A stretch of 64,000 nucleotides of DNA from SM1-46 sp002451215 (GCA_002451215.1 DKBM01000094.1:8898-72897), one strand, 5' to 3'; positions 40,863 through 51,015 are shown, counted from the stretch's first letter. Numbers and translations: made by a program. Notes: generated from the sequence alone by a model not told the origin.

Positions 40863-43697
40863 ATGCCGACACCGAGCCCACAATCTCCGGATGTCGAGGG
40901 ACTCCCGGATATCTCGACCCGACTGTCTGAGATCGTCGGGCAGCTCGCTCGCGAACTTCACCCCAGGAGCCGACGCTCCGTTACGCTCGACAGCCGACTT
41001 GAGCGCGACCTCGGGCTCGACAGCCTGGGGCGCGTCGAGCTGCTCGCCCGTATCGAGAAGGAATTCGGCATCGCGCTGCCCGAGCGCGTGTTTTCCGAGG
41101 TCGAAACGCCACGCGACCTCGCGCGTGCGCTGACGAGCGCGCGCCGCCCGGGCGCAGGTGAGGCGCCGCTGGAGGAGCGCGCGCCCACGCTGGGCCGAAT
41201 CGCCGGCACTCCCGATCGCGCGCAAACCCTCATCGAGGTACTCGCGTGGCATGTGCAGCAACATGCCGATCGGCCACATGCGCAAATGTACGAGGAATCC
41301 GGCGAGGGAGCGCGCCTCACCTACGCTGAATTGTGGGAGGGTGCGCAAGGAATCGCCGCGGGACTGCAGCAGCGCGGCTTGATCCCAGGCGATAAGGTCG
41401 CCTTGATGCTGCCCACGGGCTTCGACTATCTCTTCAGCTTCTTTGGCATCCTGTTGGCCGGCGGCGTGCCGGTACCGATCTACCCGCCAGCGCGCATGAG
41501 CCAGATCGAGGAACATTTGCACCGCCACGCCGGCATTCTGGAAAACAGCATGGCGCAGCTGCTGGTAACGGTGCCGCAGGCCAAGGTCTTTGGGCGGCTG
41601 CTCAAGTCCTCCGCGCCCGCCATGAAACAGGTCGTTACGCCAGATGATCTCGCTGGCGGCGGCAAGCCGCAGCTCCCGGCGATCGGCGCACAGGACACGG
41701 CCTTTCTCCAATATACGTCGGGCAGTACCGGGCGCCCCAAGGGGGTGGTGCTGACCCACGCCAATCTGCTTGCCAACATCCGCGCCATGGGCGGCGCTAC
41801 CGACGCAAGCGCGAAGGACGTGTTCGTCACCTGGCTTCCGCTTTACCACGACATGGGCCTGATCGGCGCCTGGCTGGGCAGCCTCTATTACGGCGCCTTC
41901 GTGGTCATGATGTCGCCGCTCACCTTTCTCACGCGGCCGTTGCGCTGGCTGCATGCCATCCACCATTACCGCGCCACGCTCTCAGCGGCGCCCAATTTCG
42001 GCTACGAATTCTGCCTCAAGCGCATCACCGACGTGGAACTCAAGGGCCTCGATCTCAGTTCCCTGCGCCTGGTCTTTAACGGCGCCGAGCCGGTCAGCCC
42101 CGATACCATGCAGCGATTTCACGCACGCCTTGCGCCGAACGGCCTGCGCTGGGAGGCCCTGATGCCTGTCTACGGCCTCGCAGAAAACTCAGTGGGCCTG
42201 TCGTTCCCCCCGCTCGGACGCGGACCGCAGGTGATGCGCGTTCAACGCGACGTGTTCATGCGCGAGGGACGCGCGGAACCGGCGCGCGACGAGGATGCGC
42301 AAGCGCTTCAGATGGTCTCCTGTGGTCAGCCACTGCCAGATCACGAGGTCCGCGTGGTCGATGACAATGGCCGGGAGTTACCCGAAGCGCACGAAGGTCG
42401 TCTGCAGTTCCGCGGACCCTCGGCAACCAGCGGCTACTACCGTAATCCGGAGAAGACCGAGGCCTTGTTCGACGGCGACTGGCTCGAGACCGGCGATATG
42501 GGCTACATCGCAAACGGCGAGATCTACATAAGCGGCCGGCGCAAGGATGTGATCATCCGTGCCGGACGCAACATCTATCCGCAGGAACTCGAGGAAGCGG
42601 TTGGCAACATCGCGGGCATACGCAAAGGCTGCGTGGCCGTGATCGGTGCGCGCGACCGCACCACTTCCACCGAACGCCTGGTAGTGATCGCCGAGACCCG
42701 CGAAACCGACCCGTCCGGAATCGAGGCGTTGCGGGAACGGATCAACGGCATGACGCTCGACCTCATGGGCGTGCCGTGCGACGACGTGATGCTGCTTCCG
42801 CCGCACGCGGTGCTGAAAACCTCGAGCGGCAAGATCCGCCGCGCCGCCTGCAGCGAGGCATATGAACAAGGCCGTCTTGGCGGCGCGGCGCGGCCGGTCT
42901 GGGTACAACTGGGCCACGTCGTATTGGCCGCCACGCGTCCCGCTCTGCACCGGCTGCGCCGCTCGGTGAGCGCCGCCACGTTTGCCGTCTACGCCTGGAT
43001 CGTGTTCTGGTTGCTCGCGCCACCGACCTGGCTCGCCGCAGCCCTCCTGCCCCGGCCAGCGTGGGTGTGGTCGATGCTACGTGTGATGGCGCGGCTACTG
43101 GCGCGGCTGCTCGGCACGCGCATTCATGTTACGGGTGCGTCACACGTCGCAATCGACAAATCCGGGGTGCTGGTGGCAAATCACGCCAGTTATATCGATG
43201 GTATTGTCCTGGTGGCCGCCCTGCCGCAACCGGTGAGATTCGTTGCAAAGGCCGAACTGCTCCGGGGATTTATCGCGCGCGTATTCCTCTCGCGCATGGG
43301 TGCGGAGTTCGTTGAGCGCTTCAACCACGAAGCCAGCTCGGCCGATGCCCGGCGCCTGGCACAGATCACGCACACGCAATACCCACTGTTCTTCTTCGCC
43401 GAAGGCACGTTTACCAGAGTACCGGGGCTGCGGCCCTTGCATCTGGGGGCCTTTGTGGCGGCGGCAGAAAGCGCGGTGCCGGTGATTCCGGTTGCGCTGC
43501 GCGGTACCCGTTCCATCCTGCGCGATGGCTCATGGTTTCCGCGCCGCGGCGCAATTCACATCGCGATCGGCGAGCCCATCGATCCGGCATCACTCTCGGC
43601 AGAAACGCAGGGCGACCCCTGGCGCGCAGCGCTTGCCTTGCGTGATCGGGCGCGATCACACATCCTACGTCACTGCGGCGAGCCGGATCTCTCGTGA
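40863..43697 (+). CDS. Fusion: acyl carrier domain, acyl-AMP ligase, PlsC acyltransferase
   Basis: 944 residues in three parts. Residues about 10-95 are an acyl carrier domain with the phosphopantetheine Ser in LGLDSLGRVELL. Residues about 110-640 are a fatty acyl-AMP ligase (QYTSGSTGRPKGVVLTHANL, LRLVFNGAEPVSP, ETGDMGYI, SGRRKDVIIRAGRNIYP). Residues about 720-940 are a PlsC-type acyltransferase (NHASYIDG giving the HxxxxD motif, FFAEGTFTR, PVIPVALRGT). It could activate a fatty acid, load it on the carrier and transfer it to a lipid acceptor. The fadD gene follows. Confidence 0.88.
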   Translation: MPTPSPQSPDVEGLPDISTRLSEIVGQLARELHPRSRRSVTLDSRLERDLGLDSLGRVELLARIEKEFGIALPERVFSEVETPRDLARALTSARRPGAGEAPLEERAPTLGRIAGTPDRAQTLIEVLAWHVQQHADRPHAQMYEESGEGARLTYAELWEGAQGIAAGLQQRGLIPGDKVALMLPTGFDYLFSFFGILLAGGVPVPIYPPARMSQIEEHLHRHAGILENSMAQLLVTVPQAKVFGRLLKSSAPAMKQVVTPDDLAGGGKPQLPAIGAQDTAFLQYTSGSTGRPKGVVLTHANLLANIRAMGGATDASAKDVFVTWLPLYHDMGLIGAWLGSLYYGAFVVMMSPLTFLTRPLRWLHAIHHYRATLSAAPNFGYEFCLKRITDVELKGLDLSSLRLVFNGAEPVSPDTMQRFHARLAPNGLRWEALMPVYGLAENSVGLSFPPLGRGPQVMRVQRDVFMREGRAEPARDEDAQALQMVSCGQPLPDHEVRVVDDNGRELPEAHEGRLQFRGPSATSGYYRNPEKTEALFDGDWLETGDMGYIANGEIYISGRRKDVIIRAGRNIYPQELEEAVGNIAGIRKGCVAVIGARDRTTSTERLVVIAETRETDPSGIEALRERINGMTLDLMGVPCDDVMLLPPHAVLKTSSGKIRRAACSEAYEQGRLGGAARPVWVQLGHVVLAATRPALHRLRRSVSAATFAVYAWIVFWLLAPPTWLAAALLPRPAWVWSMLRVMARLLARLLGTRIHVTGASHVAIDKSGVLVANHASYIDGIVLVAALPQPVRFVAKAELLRGFIARVFLSRMGAEFVERFNHEASSADARRLAQITHTQYPLFFFAEGTFTRVPGLRPLHLGAFVAAAESAVPVIPVALRGTRSILRDGSWFPRRGAIHIAIGEPIDPASLSAETQGDPWRAALALRDRARSHILRHCGEPDLS

Positions 43698-43787
43698 TGG
43701 TGCGCCTGATCCTGACCGACGGCAATTTCACACGCGGCAGTTACGGCTATACGCAAAGCATGATCACCGGATAGGCAGAGGCTGGAC

Positions 43788-45488
43788 ATGACGCGAATCA
43801 AGAAAGGCTCCGGCGCGCCGCGCTCGAGCGACAAGATCTGGCTGGGTGCGTACCCCAAGGGCGTGCCAGCCGAGATCAACCTGGGCGAATATCGTTCGGT
43901 CGTGGAAGTCCTGGAGAAGAGCATCCAGCGCTTCCACGACCGTCCGGCCTTCGCAAACATGGGCGTGCGCCTGAGCTACGCGGAACTCGGCCGCCAGACC
44001 CGCGACTTCGCTTCCTTCCTGCAACAGGAACTCGGGCTGCCCAAGGGGGCGCGCGTGGCAATCATGCTGCCCAACCTGCTGCAGTACCCTATCGCGCTGT
44101 TCGGTGCGCTGCGCGCCGGGCTGGTGGTTACCAACATCAATCCCCTGCTCACCCCGCGCGAGCTGAAGCACCAGCTGGTGGACTCGGGCGCGAGTGCCAT
44201 TGTCATTCTCGAGAATTTCTGTCACGTGCTCGCCAAGGTGCTGCCGGAAACGCAGGTCAAAACCGTCATTACCACGCGTATCGGCGATTTGCTGCGCTTC
44301 CCGAAATCGGTGCTTGCCAATTTCGTTGTGAAGCATGTGAAGAAAATGGTGCCGCCGTATGACCTGCCTGAGACCACCGAATTCCGGCAGGCCCTGGCGC
44401 GCGGCGCGAAACAGCAGTTCGCGCCGGTGACGCTGGAGCACGAAGACATTGCCTTCCTGCAGTACACCGCCGGCACCACCGGCGTTGCCAAAGGTGTCAT
44501 CCTCACGCACGGCAACATCGTCGCGAACCTGCTCCAGGCCGGGGCGTGGATTGGTCCGTTCATCGAGGAAGGCCGCGAGGTCATTGTCACGCCGCTGCCG
44601 CTGTACCACATCTTTTCGCTTACCGCGAATTGCCTGATGTTCATGAAGATCGGCGCCTTGATCTACCTCATCACCAATCCACGCGACTTCAAGGGCTTCG
44701 TGCACGAACTCAGCAAGCTCCGCTTCACGGCCATCACTGGAGTCAACACATTGTTCAATGCACTGCTCAACACGCCCGGCTTCGACAAGGTGGATTTCTC
44801 TTCGGTCAAGATCGCGCTGGGTGGCGGCATGGCGCTGCAACGCGCGGTGGCGGATCGCTGGAAGAACGTTACCGGCAAGACACTGATCGAGGCCTACGGT
44901 CTTACGGAGGCCTCACCGGGCGTGTGCATAAACCCGATCGATCTTGCGGCCTACAACGGCACGGTTGGCCTGCCCCTTCCCTCGACCGAATGCGCGATCC
45001 AGGACGAGCACGGCAAGTCCTTGCCACCCGGAGAAGTGGGCGAGCTATGCGTGCGCGGGCCGCAGGTCATGCGCGGTTACTGGAACCGGCCGGAGCAGAC
45101 GGAAAAAGTCCTGCGCGCGGATGGCTGGCTGCATACAGGCGATGTCGCGCGCATGGACGACAGCGGCTTTGTCCAACTCCTGGAGCGCAAGGACGACATG
45201 ATTAACGTTTCCGGATTCAACGTTTACCCAAACGAGGTCGAGAATACCGTGGCCGCCCATCCCGGAATCGCCGAGGTGGCAGCGATCGGCGTTCCAGATG
45301 AACGCTCCGGTGAGGCGGTGAAGATCTTCGCGGTCAGGAAGGACCCGGGGCTCACCGAGCAGTCACTGCGGGCCTATTGCGCGGAAAACCTGGCCCGCTA
45401 CAAACTGCCCAAGCACATCGAATTCCGCGACTCGCTGCCAAAATCTCCCGTCGGAAAAATCCTGAGGCGGGAACTGCGTGAATCCTGA
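43788..45488 (+). CDS. fadD: Long-chain fatty acid-CoA ligase FadD
   Basis: 566 residues, adenylate-forming enzyme: QYTAGTTGVAKGVILTHGN, EAYGLTEASPGV, HTGDVARMDDSGF, KDMINVSGFNVYPNEVE-like segment (KDDMINVSGFNVYPNE) and the C-terminal Lys in LPKSPVGKILRREL. It activates fatty acids with CoA and ATP. 90 bp after the fusion gene. Confidence 0.92.
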   Translation: MTRIKKGSGAPRSSDKIWLGAYPKGVPAEINLGEYRSVVEVLEKSIQRFHDRPAFANMGVRLSYAELGRQTRDFASFLQQELGLPKGARVAIMLPNLLQYPIALFGALRAGLVVTNINPLLTPRELKHQLVDSGASAIVILENFCHVLAKVLPETQVKTVITTRIGDLLRFPKSVLANFVVKHVKKMVPPYDLPETTEFRQALARGAKQQFAPVTLEHEDIAFLQYTAGTTGVAKGVILTHGNIVANLLQAGAWIGPFIEEGREVIVTPLPLYHIFSLTANCLMFMKIGALIYLITNPRDFKGFVHELSKLRFTAITGVNTLFNALLNTPGFDKVDFSSVKIALGGGMALQRAVADRWKNVTGKTLIEAYGLTEASPGVCINPIDLAAYNGTVGLPLPSTECAIQDEHGKSLPPGEVGELCVRGPQVMRGYWNRPEQTEKVLRADGWLHTGDVARMDDSGFVQLLERKDDMINVSGFNVYPNEVENTVAAHPGIAEVAAIGVPDERSGEAVKIFAVRKDPGLTEQSLRAYCAENLARYKLPKHIEFRDSLPKSPVGKILRRELRES

Positions 45489-45556
45489 TCCGCGGTCTCT
45501 GAATTAAGCCGACCGCAGCCTTTCCTCGCCGGCCCACAAGCAATTCACGACGCGGC

Positions 45557-46507
45557 ATGCTCACGCCCCGGACCCTCCTGCGACGCTGCGCGCTTTGCCT
45601 AACCGCAACATTCGGTCTTAGCGTCGGCATCTTTGCCAATGCTGCTGACGATGCCGCGAATCTCGGGACCGACTATGCGTTCCTGTTCCTGATGACGTTG
45701 TCGCCGGACTTTGCCGCCGCGAATTACACCATCAGCAATGAAGGTGGCTCTGATGTCGATATCACCATTGCCCGGCTTCCGTTTCACTTTGACCTGATGG
45801 CAACCAAGACAAGGAAACTGCAACTGGAAGTAGCGCTGGCCTACCAGCAAACCAGAGAAGTGATTGCGACCTTTCCCGCTCCGGGAGAAAACATCGACTC
45901 CAAATGGACCACCTATGGCGGCGGGCTTGGACTGATATATGAGCAAGAATTGACGGAGCACCTGCGTTTCAGGCCGAGCCTGCGCGCTGGCGTGGCGCGG
46001 ATGGACAATCGCGCAACTTACAACGGGGTGCTCACCAACAGCATAAAGGACCAGCTTGAAGGAACATTGCTCAACTGGGAAACAAACGCCAGCGTAATCA
46101 ATCTGGGGCTGGGTTTGGGTTATGACTGGTCACTGCGTGACCGGACCAGTAGCATCAAAGCGGATGCCTATCATGTGTACGTCGATTCATTTGGTGAAAG
46201 CAACGCCGCCGTGAAATTCACTGAACGCGCCAACATGCTTGCCCTCAAGGCCGATATTATCTTCCCCACCAATTTTGCCGTCGCCGAGAAGCGGCTCGAT
46301 CTGGTGCTACTGCTCGGCACCAATAGCTTCTTCGGTGAAAACCGACGCACCCTGGGCTACACCACCTCCTACCAACTCGGCGTTGGCAGCGAACTGCCAT
46401 TGAGCTGGGAGGACAGGCAACACGGGCATATCCGACTCAGTGGCCAGGTGCTCTGGGCCGACAACATGAGGGGCTGGCTGATAACGGTCGGTTATAATCC
46501 GGACTAG
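45557..46507 (+). CDS. Outer-membrane beta-barrel protein (solitary autotransporter-barrel-like)
   Basis: 316 residues with a signal peptide (ends FANAAD). The rest has alternating hydrophobic strands and aromatic girdle residues and closes with WLITVGYNPD. It resembles the 'solitary outer membrane autotransporter beta-barrel' family (PF11557), assigned from overall pattern only. No passenger domain. Confidence 0.6.
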   Translation: MLTPRTLLRRCALCLTATFGLSVGIFANAADDAANLGTDYAFLFLMTLSPDFAAANYTISNEGGSDVDITIARLPFHFDLMATKTRKLQLEVALAYQQTREVIATFPAPGENIDSKWTTYGGGLGLIYEQELTEHLRFRPSLRAGVARMDNRATYNGVLTNSIKDQLEGTLLNWETNASVINLGLGLGYDWSLRDRTSSIKADAYHVYVDSFGESNAAVKFTERANMLALKADIIFPTNFAVAEKRLDLVLLLGTNSFFGENRRTLGYTTSYQLGVGSELPLSWEDRQHGHIRLSGQVLWADNMRGWLITVGYNPD

Positions 46508-46629
46508 AGATAAGGCACGACACCGGGTTGTATGCCGACTGGAATTACATTTCAAACGAGCTACAAGAGGAATCGCCGGGTCTTGCCGAACAACGTCATC
46601 ACCGTCGTCTTCTGCCGACTGCGCTTGCC

Positions 46630-47345
46630 ATGACCATGTTTTCTTCACGCGTTCGGTATGTGCTCGATCGCCCTTGGCGGTTCGTGGGCCAGGTGGGGGC
46701 CGGCTTTCGCGCCAACCAGGGGTTCTTATTGGCCGGAGCGGTGGCCTATTACACGCTGTTGTCNNACCCAGATTGCCGTGTTCCTGGAAAACTGGAAGGT
46801 GGTTGGGGTAACGGGACTGGCGCTGCTACTGTTTTTCAGTTCTCTTGCGTTTACCGTCCTGGAGAACGCCATGTCGGTAATCTTCTTCCACCGCGTGGCG
46901 GTCAAGCGTCGCCATTTCCTGGTGTCGGCCATCATCCCCTACTGCTACATCTCGCTGCTGGCAGCGGGAATACTGGTGGTCAACGCCGTCAGCGGCGCCC
47001 TCGCCGCGCTTGGCACCCGCACCGTCGTCGTGATGGGTCACGTGTGGTCACTGGGTGGCACCCAAACGGCGCTGATTTACCTGCTTGGGATCGTCGGCGA
47101 GATCGCCCTGCTCACCTCACTCTACCTGGTGATGCCGGTCGGTCGATTGGCGCTACGCCATGCCTTGATCGGCGGCGTGACGGCAGCGCTGCTGTGGGAA
47201 ATCACCCGNNTCTTTTGCCGCGACCATTCTTATACTCCTCAGCCTCGAGGCGGCCGCCATCATTCTGCTACTCGGCGCACAGGTTATCGCCGAGTACGAG
47301 CGCATCGGCACATCGCCACGCACGTCGCACGGGTTGCAAACCTAG
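46630..47345 (+). CDS. YihY-family membrane protein, interrupted by two nn joins
   Basis: The three pieces are in different frames. Residues up to AGAVAYYTLLS precede the nn at 46764; TQIAVFLENWKVVG through LLWEITR lies between; SFAATILILLSLEAAAII ending at TAG 47345 follows the nn at 47209. Together they follow YihY (UPF0761, formerly 'RNase BN') in order, with tens of residues missing at the first join and about 15-20 at the second. So this is one intact gene in the organism with sequence missing in the assembly. Confidence 0.8.
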
Positions 47346-47441
47346 CAACCTCAAAAAACCCGGTTTGAAGTTGAATACCTCTCACTGGCTCGGCTTTCCG
47401 GGCTCTTTCCAGAATCTGGCAGTTTAATTGTTTGTCTTCCC

Positions 47442-48257
47442 TCAGCTCTTCACCGCGAGCACGCCATCGCCAATCAACTTCGCGACAAACCCGGCCTGCC
47501 GCAAGCGTTTCGCCACTTCGTTCGGCACGTCGCGCCCGCTGGTGAGTTTGTTCGGGGTCCCGGTGTAGTGAAACAACTTGCCTTGGCGCCTGATCACCCT
47601 GGCCAGGTGGTCGTAGAAAACTTGCGAGTACAGCTCTCCGGCAATACCGAAACGCGGCGGGTCGTGCAATACAGCCTCTACCGACTCGCCTGGCAGAGAG
47701 GCGATTTGCTCGGCTATGTCGCCCTGGGTCAGCGTCAATCCACTGCCCGTCTCCGGTGACCAGGGATTGAGGCCGCGCAGCCAGATCACGTCGGGATTCT
47801 TCTCGTAAGAAAGAACCTGCCTGGCCCGTCCCTGCAAACACCACGCGGCGAAATAACCAAGACCGCCGCAGGTGTCCAGGATCACCTTGCCGCGCGGTTC
47901 AATCAAGGCGACTTTGCGTTCGGCATCCGCATAGGGCGAGACCTGCGCCGTGGGCAACATCTTGATGCCATCGATCTCGAAGGTCGGCGGCCCCCACTCC
48001 GTCGGCACCAACTTGATCAGTGACGTGGTGAAACGCGCAACCGGCTCAAAGGTCTCACCTGCCCAGCGGTAGATGGTCCGGTCCTTACAGGTTTCCAGGT
48101 AAGGGAATCGTTGCCCTTGCCAGACCCACTCCGTGGCGCCCACTTCGACCGTTGTCGTCGTACGATCCAGATCCAGCGAACACTCGATCGCAGGCGCTTG
48201 CGCGCGCGCAGCAGCGCGCAACGTTTCGTTCACCTTTCGAGTTAACAGCGGTCCCAT
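47442..48257 (-). CDS. SAM-dependent methyltransferase resembling the archaeal COG2521 family
   Basis: 271 residues. VILDTCGGLGYFAAWCL is the SAM-binding motif, followed by EKNPDVIWLRGLNPWSP, LHDPPRFGIAGELYSQVFYDH and LFHYTGTPNK. The EKxPxVxxLxxxNPWS and HDPPRF.LAGELYS patterns are what I associate with predicted archaeal methyltransferases. An N-terminal domain of about 125 residues comes first. Substrate unknown. Confidence 0.75.
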   Translation of the reverse strand: MGPLLTRKVNETLRAAARAQAPAIECSLDLDRTTTTVEVGATEWVWQGQRFPYLETCKDRTIYRWAGETFEPVARFTTSLIKLVPTEWGPPTFEIDGIKMLPTAQVSPYADAERKVALIEPRGKVILDTCGGLGYFAAWCLQGRARQVLSYEKNPDVIWLRGLNPWSPETGSGLTLTQGDIAEQIASLPGESVEAVLHDPPRFGIAGELYSQVFYDHLARVIRRQGKLFHYTGTPNKLTSGRDVPNEVAKRLRQAGFVAKLIGDGVLAVKS

Positions 48258-48319
48258 TGTTGTTCTCGTCCGTCACCACGGCTGTTGGACGCTCCGGCGC
48301 TCACGCTAATGCGATGATA

Positions 48320-48321
48320 NN
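48320..48321. other. Assembly join (nn) in intergenic DNA
   Basis: No duplicated flank is visible. After the join the plus strand reads DALPSFVHTAPGLGF and stop, which could be the tail of a gene lost in the gap; this cannot be told from the sequence. Confidence 0.5.
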
Positions 48322-48427
48322 AGATGCGCTGCCCTCGTTTGTTCACACCGCGCCTGGCTTGGGTTTCTAATGAGTCGGGGCACCCAGGAGCGCTGAATTG
48401 GCACGGCGAGTGAGGTATAGCGATTAG

Positions 48428-48730
48428 TCAGGCAATACGGGCAGGCGCGCACGCTTCATCGCCCACCACTGTGTTCCAGGGACGTATGCGCCAGCGCGTA
48501 ACGAGCCCATTTCGCACATACGGATCAGACGCCACGAAAGCTTCTATGGGCTGGGGCGAATCGGCCCGAAAGAACAAGACAGCTCCATCAATCGGGTCGG
48601 CTACCACGCCGGCCAGGACAAGTTCGCCTCGCTCCTGGGCCTTCCACGCGAGCGCAAGATGCTCGGCGCGGAATTCCTCTCGCCGTTGCATGTAGTCAGG
48701 AACATAATCGTAGAAAAGAAGGTAGTGCAT
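48428..48730 (-). CDS. YciI-like protein
   Basis: 100 residues, ferredoxin-like fold of the YciI family: MHYLLFYDYVPDY, FRAEHLALAWKAQERGELVLAG (in parts), and FVASDPYVRNGLVTRW with the conserved DPYV. Start ATG 48730. Catalytic role uncertain. Confidence 0.85.
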   Translation of the reverse strand: MHYLLFYDYVPDYMQRREEFRAEHLALAWKAQERGELVLAGVVADPIDGAVLFFRADSPQPIEAFVASDPYVRNGLVTRWRIRPWNTVVGDEACAPARIA

Positions 48731-48808
48731 GTATCCCCCGTATAGCAGCAGGCGACTAACGCTAGCGGTAACTGGCACCGCGTCAGCGGCACCCCATTCC
48801 TCTACTTC

Positions 48809-49198
48809 CTAACCATTCCCGCCTTTGCGCCAGTTTTCAATTACATCCTTTGCTGCCCTGAAAGCCTCGACACCTGCGGGCACACCACAATAAACCGTTG
48901 ACTGAAGCAAAACTTCCTGGATTTCCTCTGCGGTACAGCCGTTGCGCAAAGCACCAAGAACATGAGCCTTAAGCTCTGTGGGTGCCTTGAGCGCCGCCAG
49001 GGTTGCAATGGTTATCAGACTTCGCGTCTTTCGCGGTAGTACGCCTCGCACCCAGACTTCACCCCAGCAGTTTTCAGTGACCATGTCTTGCAGAGGTTTT
49101 GTAAAGTCCGTGGCGCCGGATAGAGCCCTATCAACATACTCATCGCCAAGCACCTCTCTTCTTACAGCCATCCCGGCTTGATATTTGTCTTTACTCAT
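48809..49198 (-). CDS. Carboxymuconolactone decarboxylase family protein
   Basis: 129 residues, AhpD-like helical fold: WGEVWVRGVLPRKTRSLI, LKAHVLGALRNGCTAEEIQEVLLQ and YCGVPAGVEAFRAAK. It resembles 4-carboxymuconolactone decarboxylase (PcaC) in length and motif order, but no other protocatechuate genes are near, so the substrate is open. Confidence 0.85.
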   Translation of the reverse strand: MSKDKYQAGMAVRREVLGDEYVDRALSGATDFTKPLQDMVTENCWGEVWVRGVLPRKTRSLITIATLAALKAPTELKAHVLGALRNGCTAEEIQEVLLQSTVYCGVPAGVEAFRAAKDVIENWRKGGNG

Positions 49199-49678
49199 CG
49201 TGTATACCTTCGCATTTTTGGCTAATTGGTAATTGGCGGACCACCAGCCCCATGCAGAACCATGAGCCTCTCAAATGCGCTGTCGTACCGGCGGTCGCGC
49301 ACTAGCTTACGTGCGGTCCGGGCCATTTGCCATGGCTGCAAGCGTGGACACTGACTGATAGGCAATGCGTGTCGCTCGGATACGAGGGTTTGTGGCCCAT
49401 CGATTGCACAAGATCCCGCGTCCGGCGGGATGCTAACTTGTCGGTAGTTATCGGGAGAAAGCGTCTTTCCGCCCTCTTGCGTCCTGCTTCGCTACGGCGG
49501 ATGAAACCAACTCAACCAGGTTGTTGCCGGCCAAACCCGTCACATTCGCGATAGTGCCGCCGAATATCATACCGGCAGGACCGACAGTTTTTTCTGGTCG
49601 GCGCATTTTGTATGCTATGCGTGCAAGGCAAAACGTCTTGGGAACATCGAACCGCCTGGTGCGGTAGGACAGCACGAT
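49199..49678. other. Intergenic region without recognisable gene
   Basis: 480 bases. No open frame here has a ribosome site or family pattern. A 6-bp hairpin (TCCCGC/GCGGGA, 49414-49430) and a -10-like TATGCT near 49611-49616 upstream of the FHA gene are the only signals noted. Confidence 0.4.
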
Positions 49679-50311
49679 ATGGGCAAGTTAGTGATCAAGT
49701 CCAAGGGCAGCAAGGTCGGGGAAGTCACCCTGAAACTGGGCGATATGACGATTGGCCGCAGCCCGGCATGCGACATCGTGTTGAAGGATGACAAGAGCGT
49801 TAGTAGCAAGCACGCCGTGATAAAGACGGTCGGCACCAAGTCGACGATCGAGGATCTCGGCAGCACCAACGGAACACTGCTCGAGGCCAGGCGCATTCGG
49901 CGGCATCTGCTGCAGCGCGGCGACACGATCATCATCGGTGAGCACGAGTTGGTCTATCGCGATGACGTGGTGCTGGATGCGCCGGCATTCGGCGCTCGCC
50001 CGGCGGCCCCCGCCGCACCGGAAGATTCTCTCGAGAAGACCCGGCTTATCACGGGGTACGCGCAGCTGCTCGGCGTGGACGGCACGGACAAGGGCAAGCG
50101 TGTGCCACTCATGAAAGAGGAAACCATCATCGACAACCCCGGCAAGAGCCCGGCCCGAATCTACCGCACCCCCGATGGTTACGTCCTGAGCGCACAGGTC
50201 GGTCCCGGCGAGCCACGGATAAATGACAAACCGGTCCCGCCCGGTGGCCAGTTGCTTGCGAAGGGCGACATCGTCGAGATTGCGGGGACGAAGTATCAGA
50301 TGCTCAAGTAG
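49679..50311 (+). CDS. FHA-domain protein
   Basis: 210 residues. An N-terminal FHA domain binds phosphothreonine: LGDMTIGRSPACDIVLKDDKSVSSKHAVI and EDLGSTNGTLLEARRI (quoted in parts). The C-terminal region (residues about 115-210) includes GYAQLLGVDGTDKGKRVPL and looks like a second beta-rich domain. No kinase gene is in the window. Confidence 0.85.
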   Translation: MGKLVIKSKGSKVGEVTLKLGDMTIGRSPACDIVLKDDKSVSSKHAVIKTVGTKSTIEDLGSTNGTLLEARRIRRHLLQRGDTIIIGEHELVYRDDVVLDAPAFGARPAAPAAPEDSLEKTRLITGYAQLLGVDGTDKGKRVPLMKEETIIDNPGKSPARIYRTPDGYVLSAQVGPGEPRINDKPVPPGGQLLAKGDIVEIAGTKYQMLK

Positions 50312-50474
50312 TCGCGCGCCCGTCCACCATCGCACGCCAGAAGCAATGAGGCGGCAGCACCGATTCGACTAGACGGCTCCGCCCCCATTGCGTGCCGCGA
50401 CCTGACTAGCTGGAAATCGCAGCGAATATTCCGCCCTCACCCGGCCTCGATCCGCCGACCCCGACCGACCGGCT

Positions 50475-51015
50475 TTACTTTTGGGACTTGGATAGTTCCT
50501 CGGCCAGGCCCTGGTCGATCAACATGATCTCGATGCGGCGATTCTTCTGTCGCCCCTCGGGTGTGTCGTTCGAGGCTATCGGGGAGTACTCGCCGCGACC
50601 GGCCGCCACCATGCGTTCCGGCGGTATGCCAACGTCTTGCAGGAAACGAACCACGTTGGTCGCGCGCGCCACGGATAGTTCCCAGTTGGTCGGATAGATG
50701 CTCTGGGTGGCCTTGGCGATGGGCACATTGTCGGTATANNTACTGCCGCACCTGGAGTTGGCCGTGCTCGACTTCCGCGGAGAGCTTCTTCACCAGCGCG
50801 TCGTATTGCGACTGGCTTTGCTGGCTGGTGGTCTGCAACGCCGTCTTCTGCTGCTCCAGTGCCGCAATCTGCTCCTGCAGCGAGGTCTTCTCCTTCTGGA
50901 GACTCGCGATCTCCTGATTCTTGTCGGTCTCGAGCTTCTCGTACTTGCCTGTGCTCACGCAGCCGCCCATCGCCACCGACGCTGCTGCTGCCGAAACCAA
51001 TACAAACCGATTCAT
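50475..51015 (-). CDS. OmpA-family lipoprotein, interrupted by nn
   Basis: ATG 51015 begins a lipoprotein (lipobox MGGC) with a coiled coil rich in Gln/Glu/Lys (residues about 25-85). The nn at 50739-50740 falls at the start of the OmpA domain, so about 40 residues are missing. The frame then resumes as YTDNVPIAKATQ, RATNVVRFLQ, GRGEYSPIASNDTPEGRQKNRRIEI (in parts), the peptidoglycan-binding motif. Likely anchors the outer membrane to peptidoglycan. Confidence 0.82.

Noticed and set aside
40857..41966. A 369-codon minus-strand open frame
   Set aside because: It is the complement of the carrier and ligase domains and shows no family pattern.
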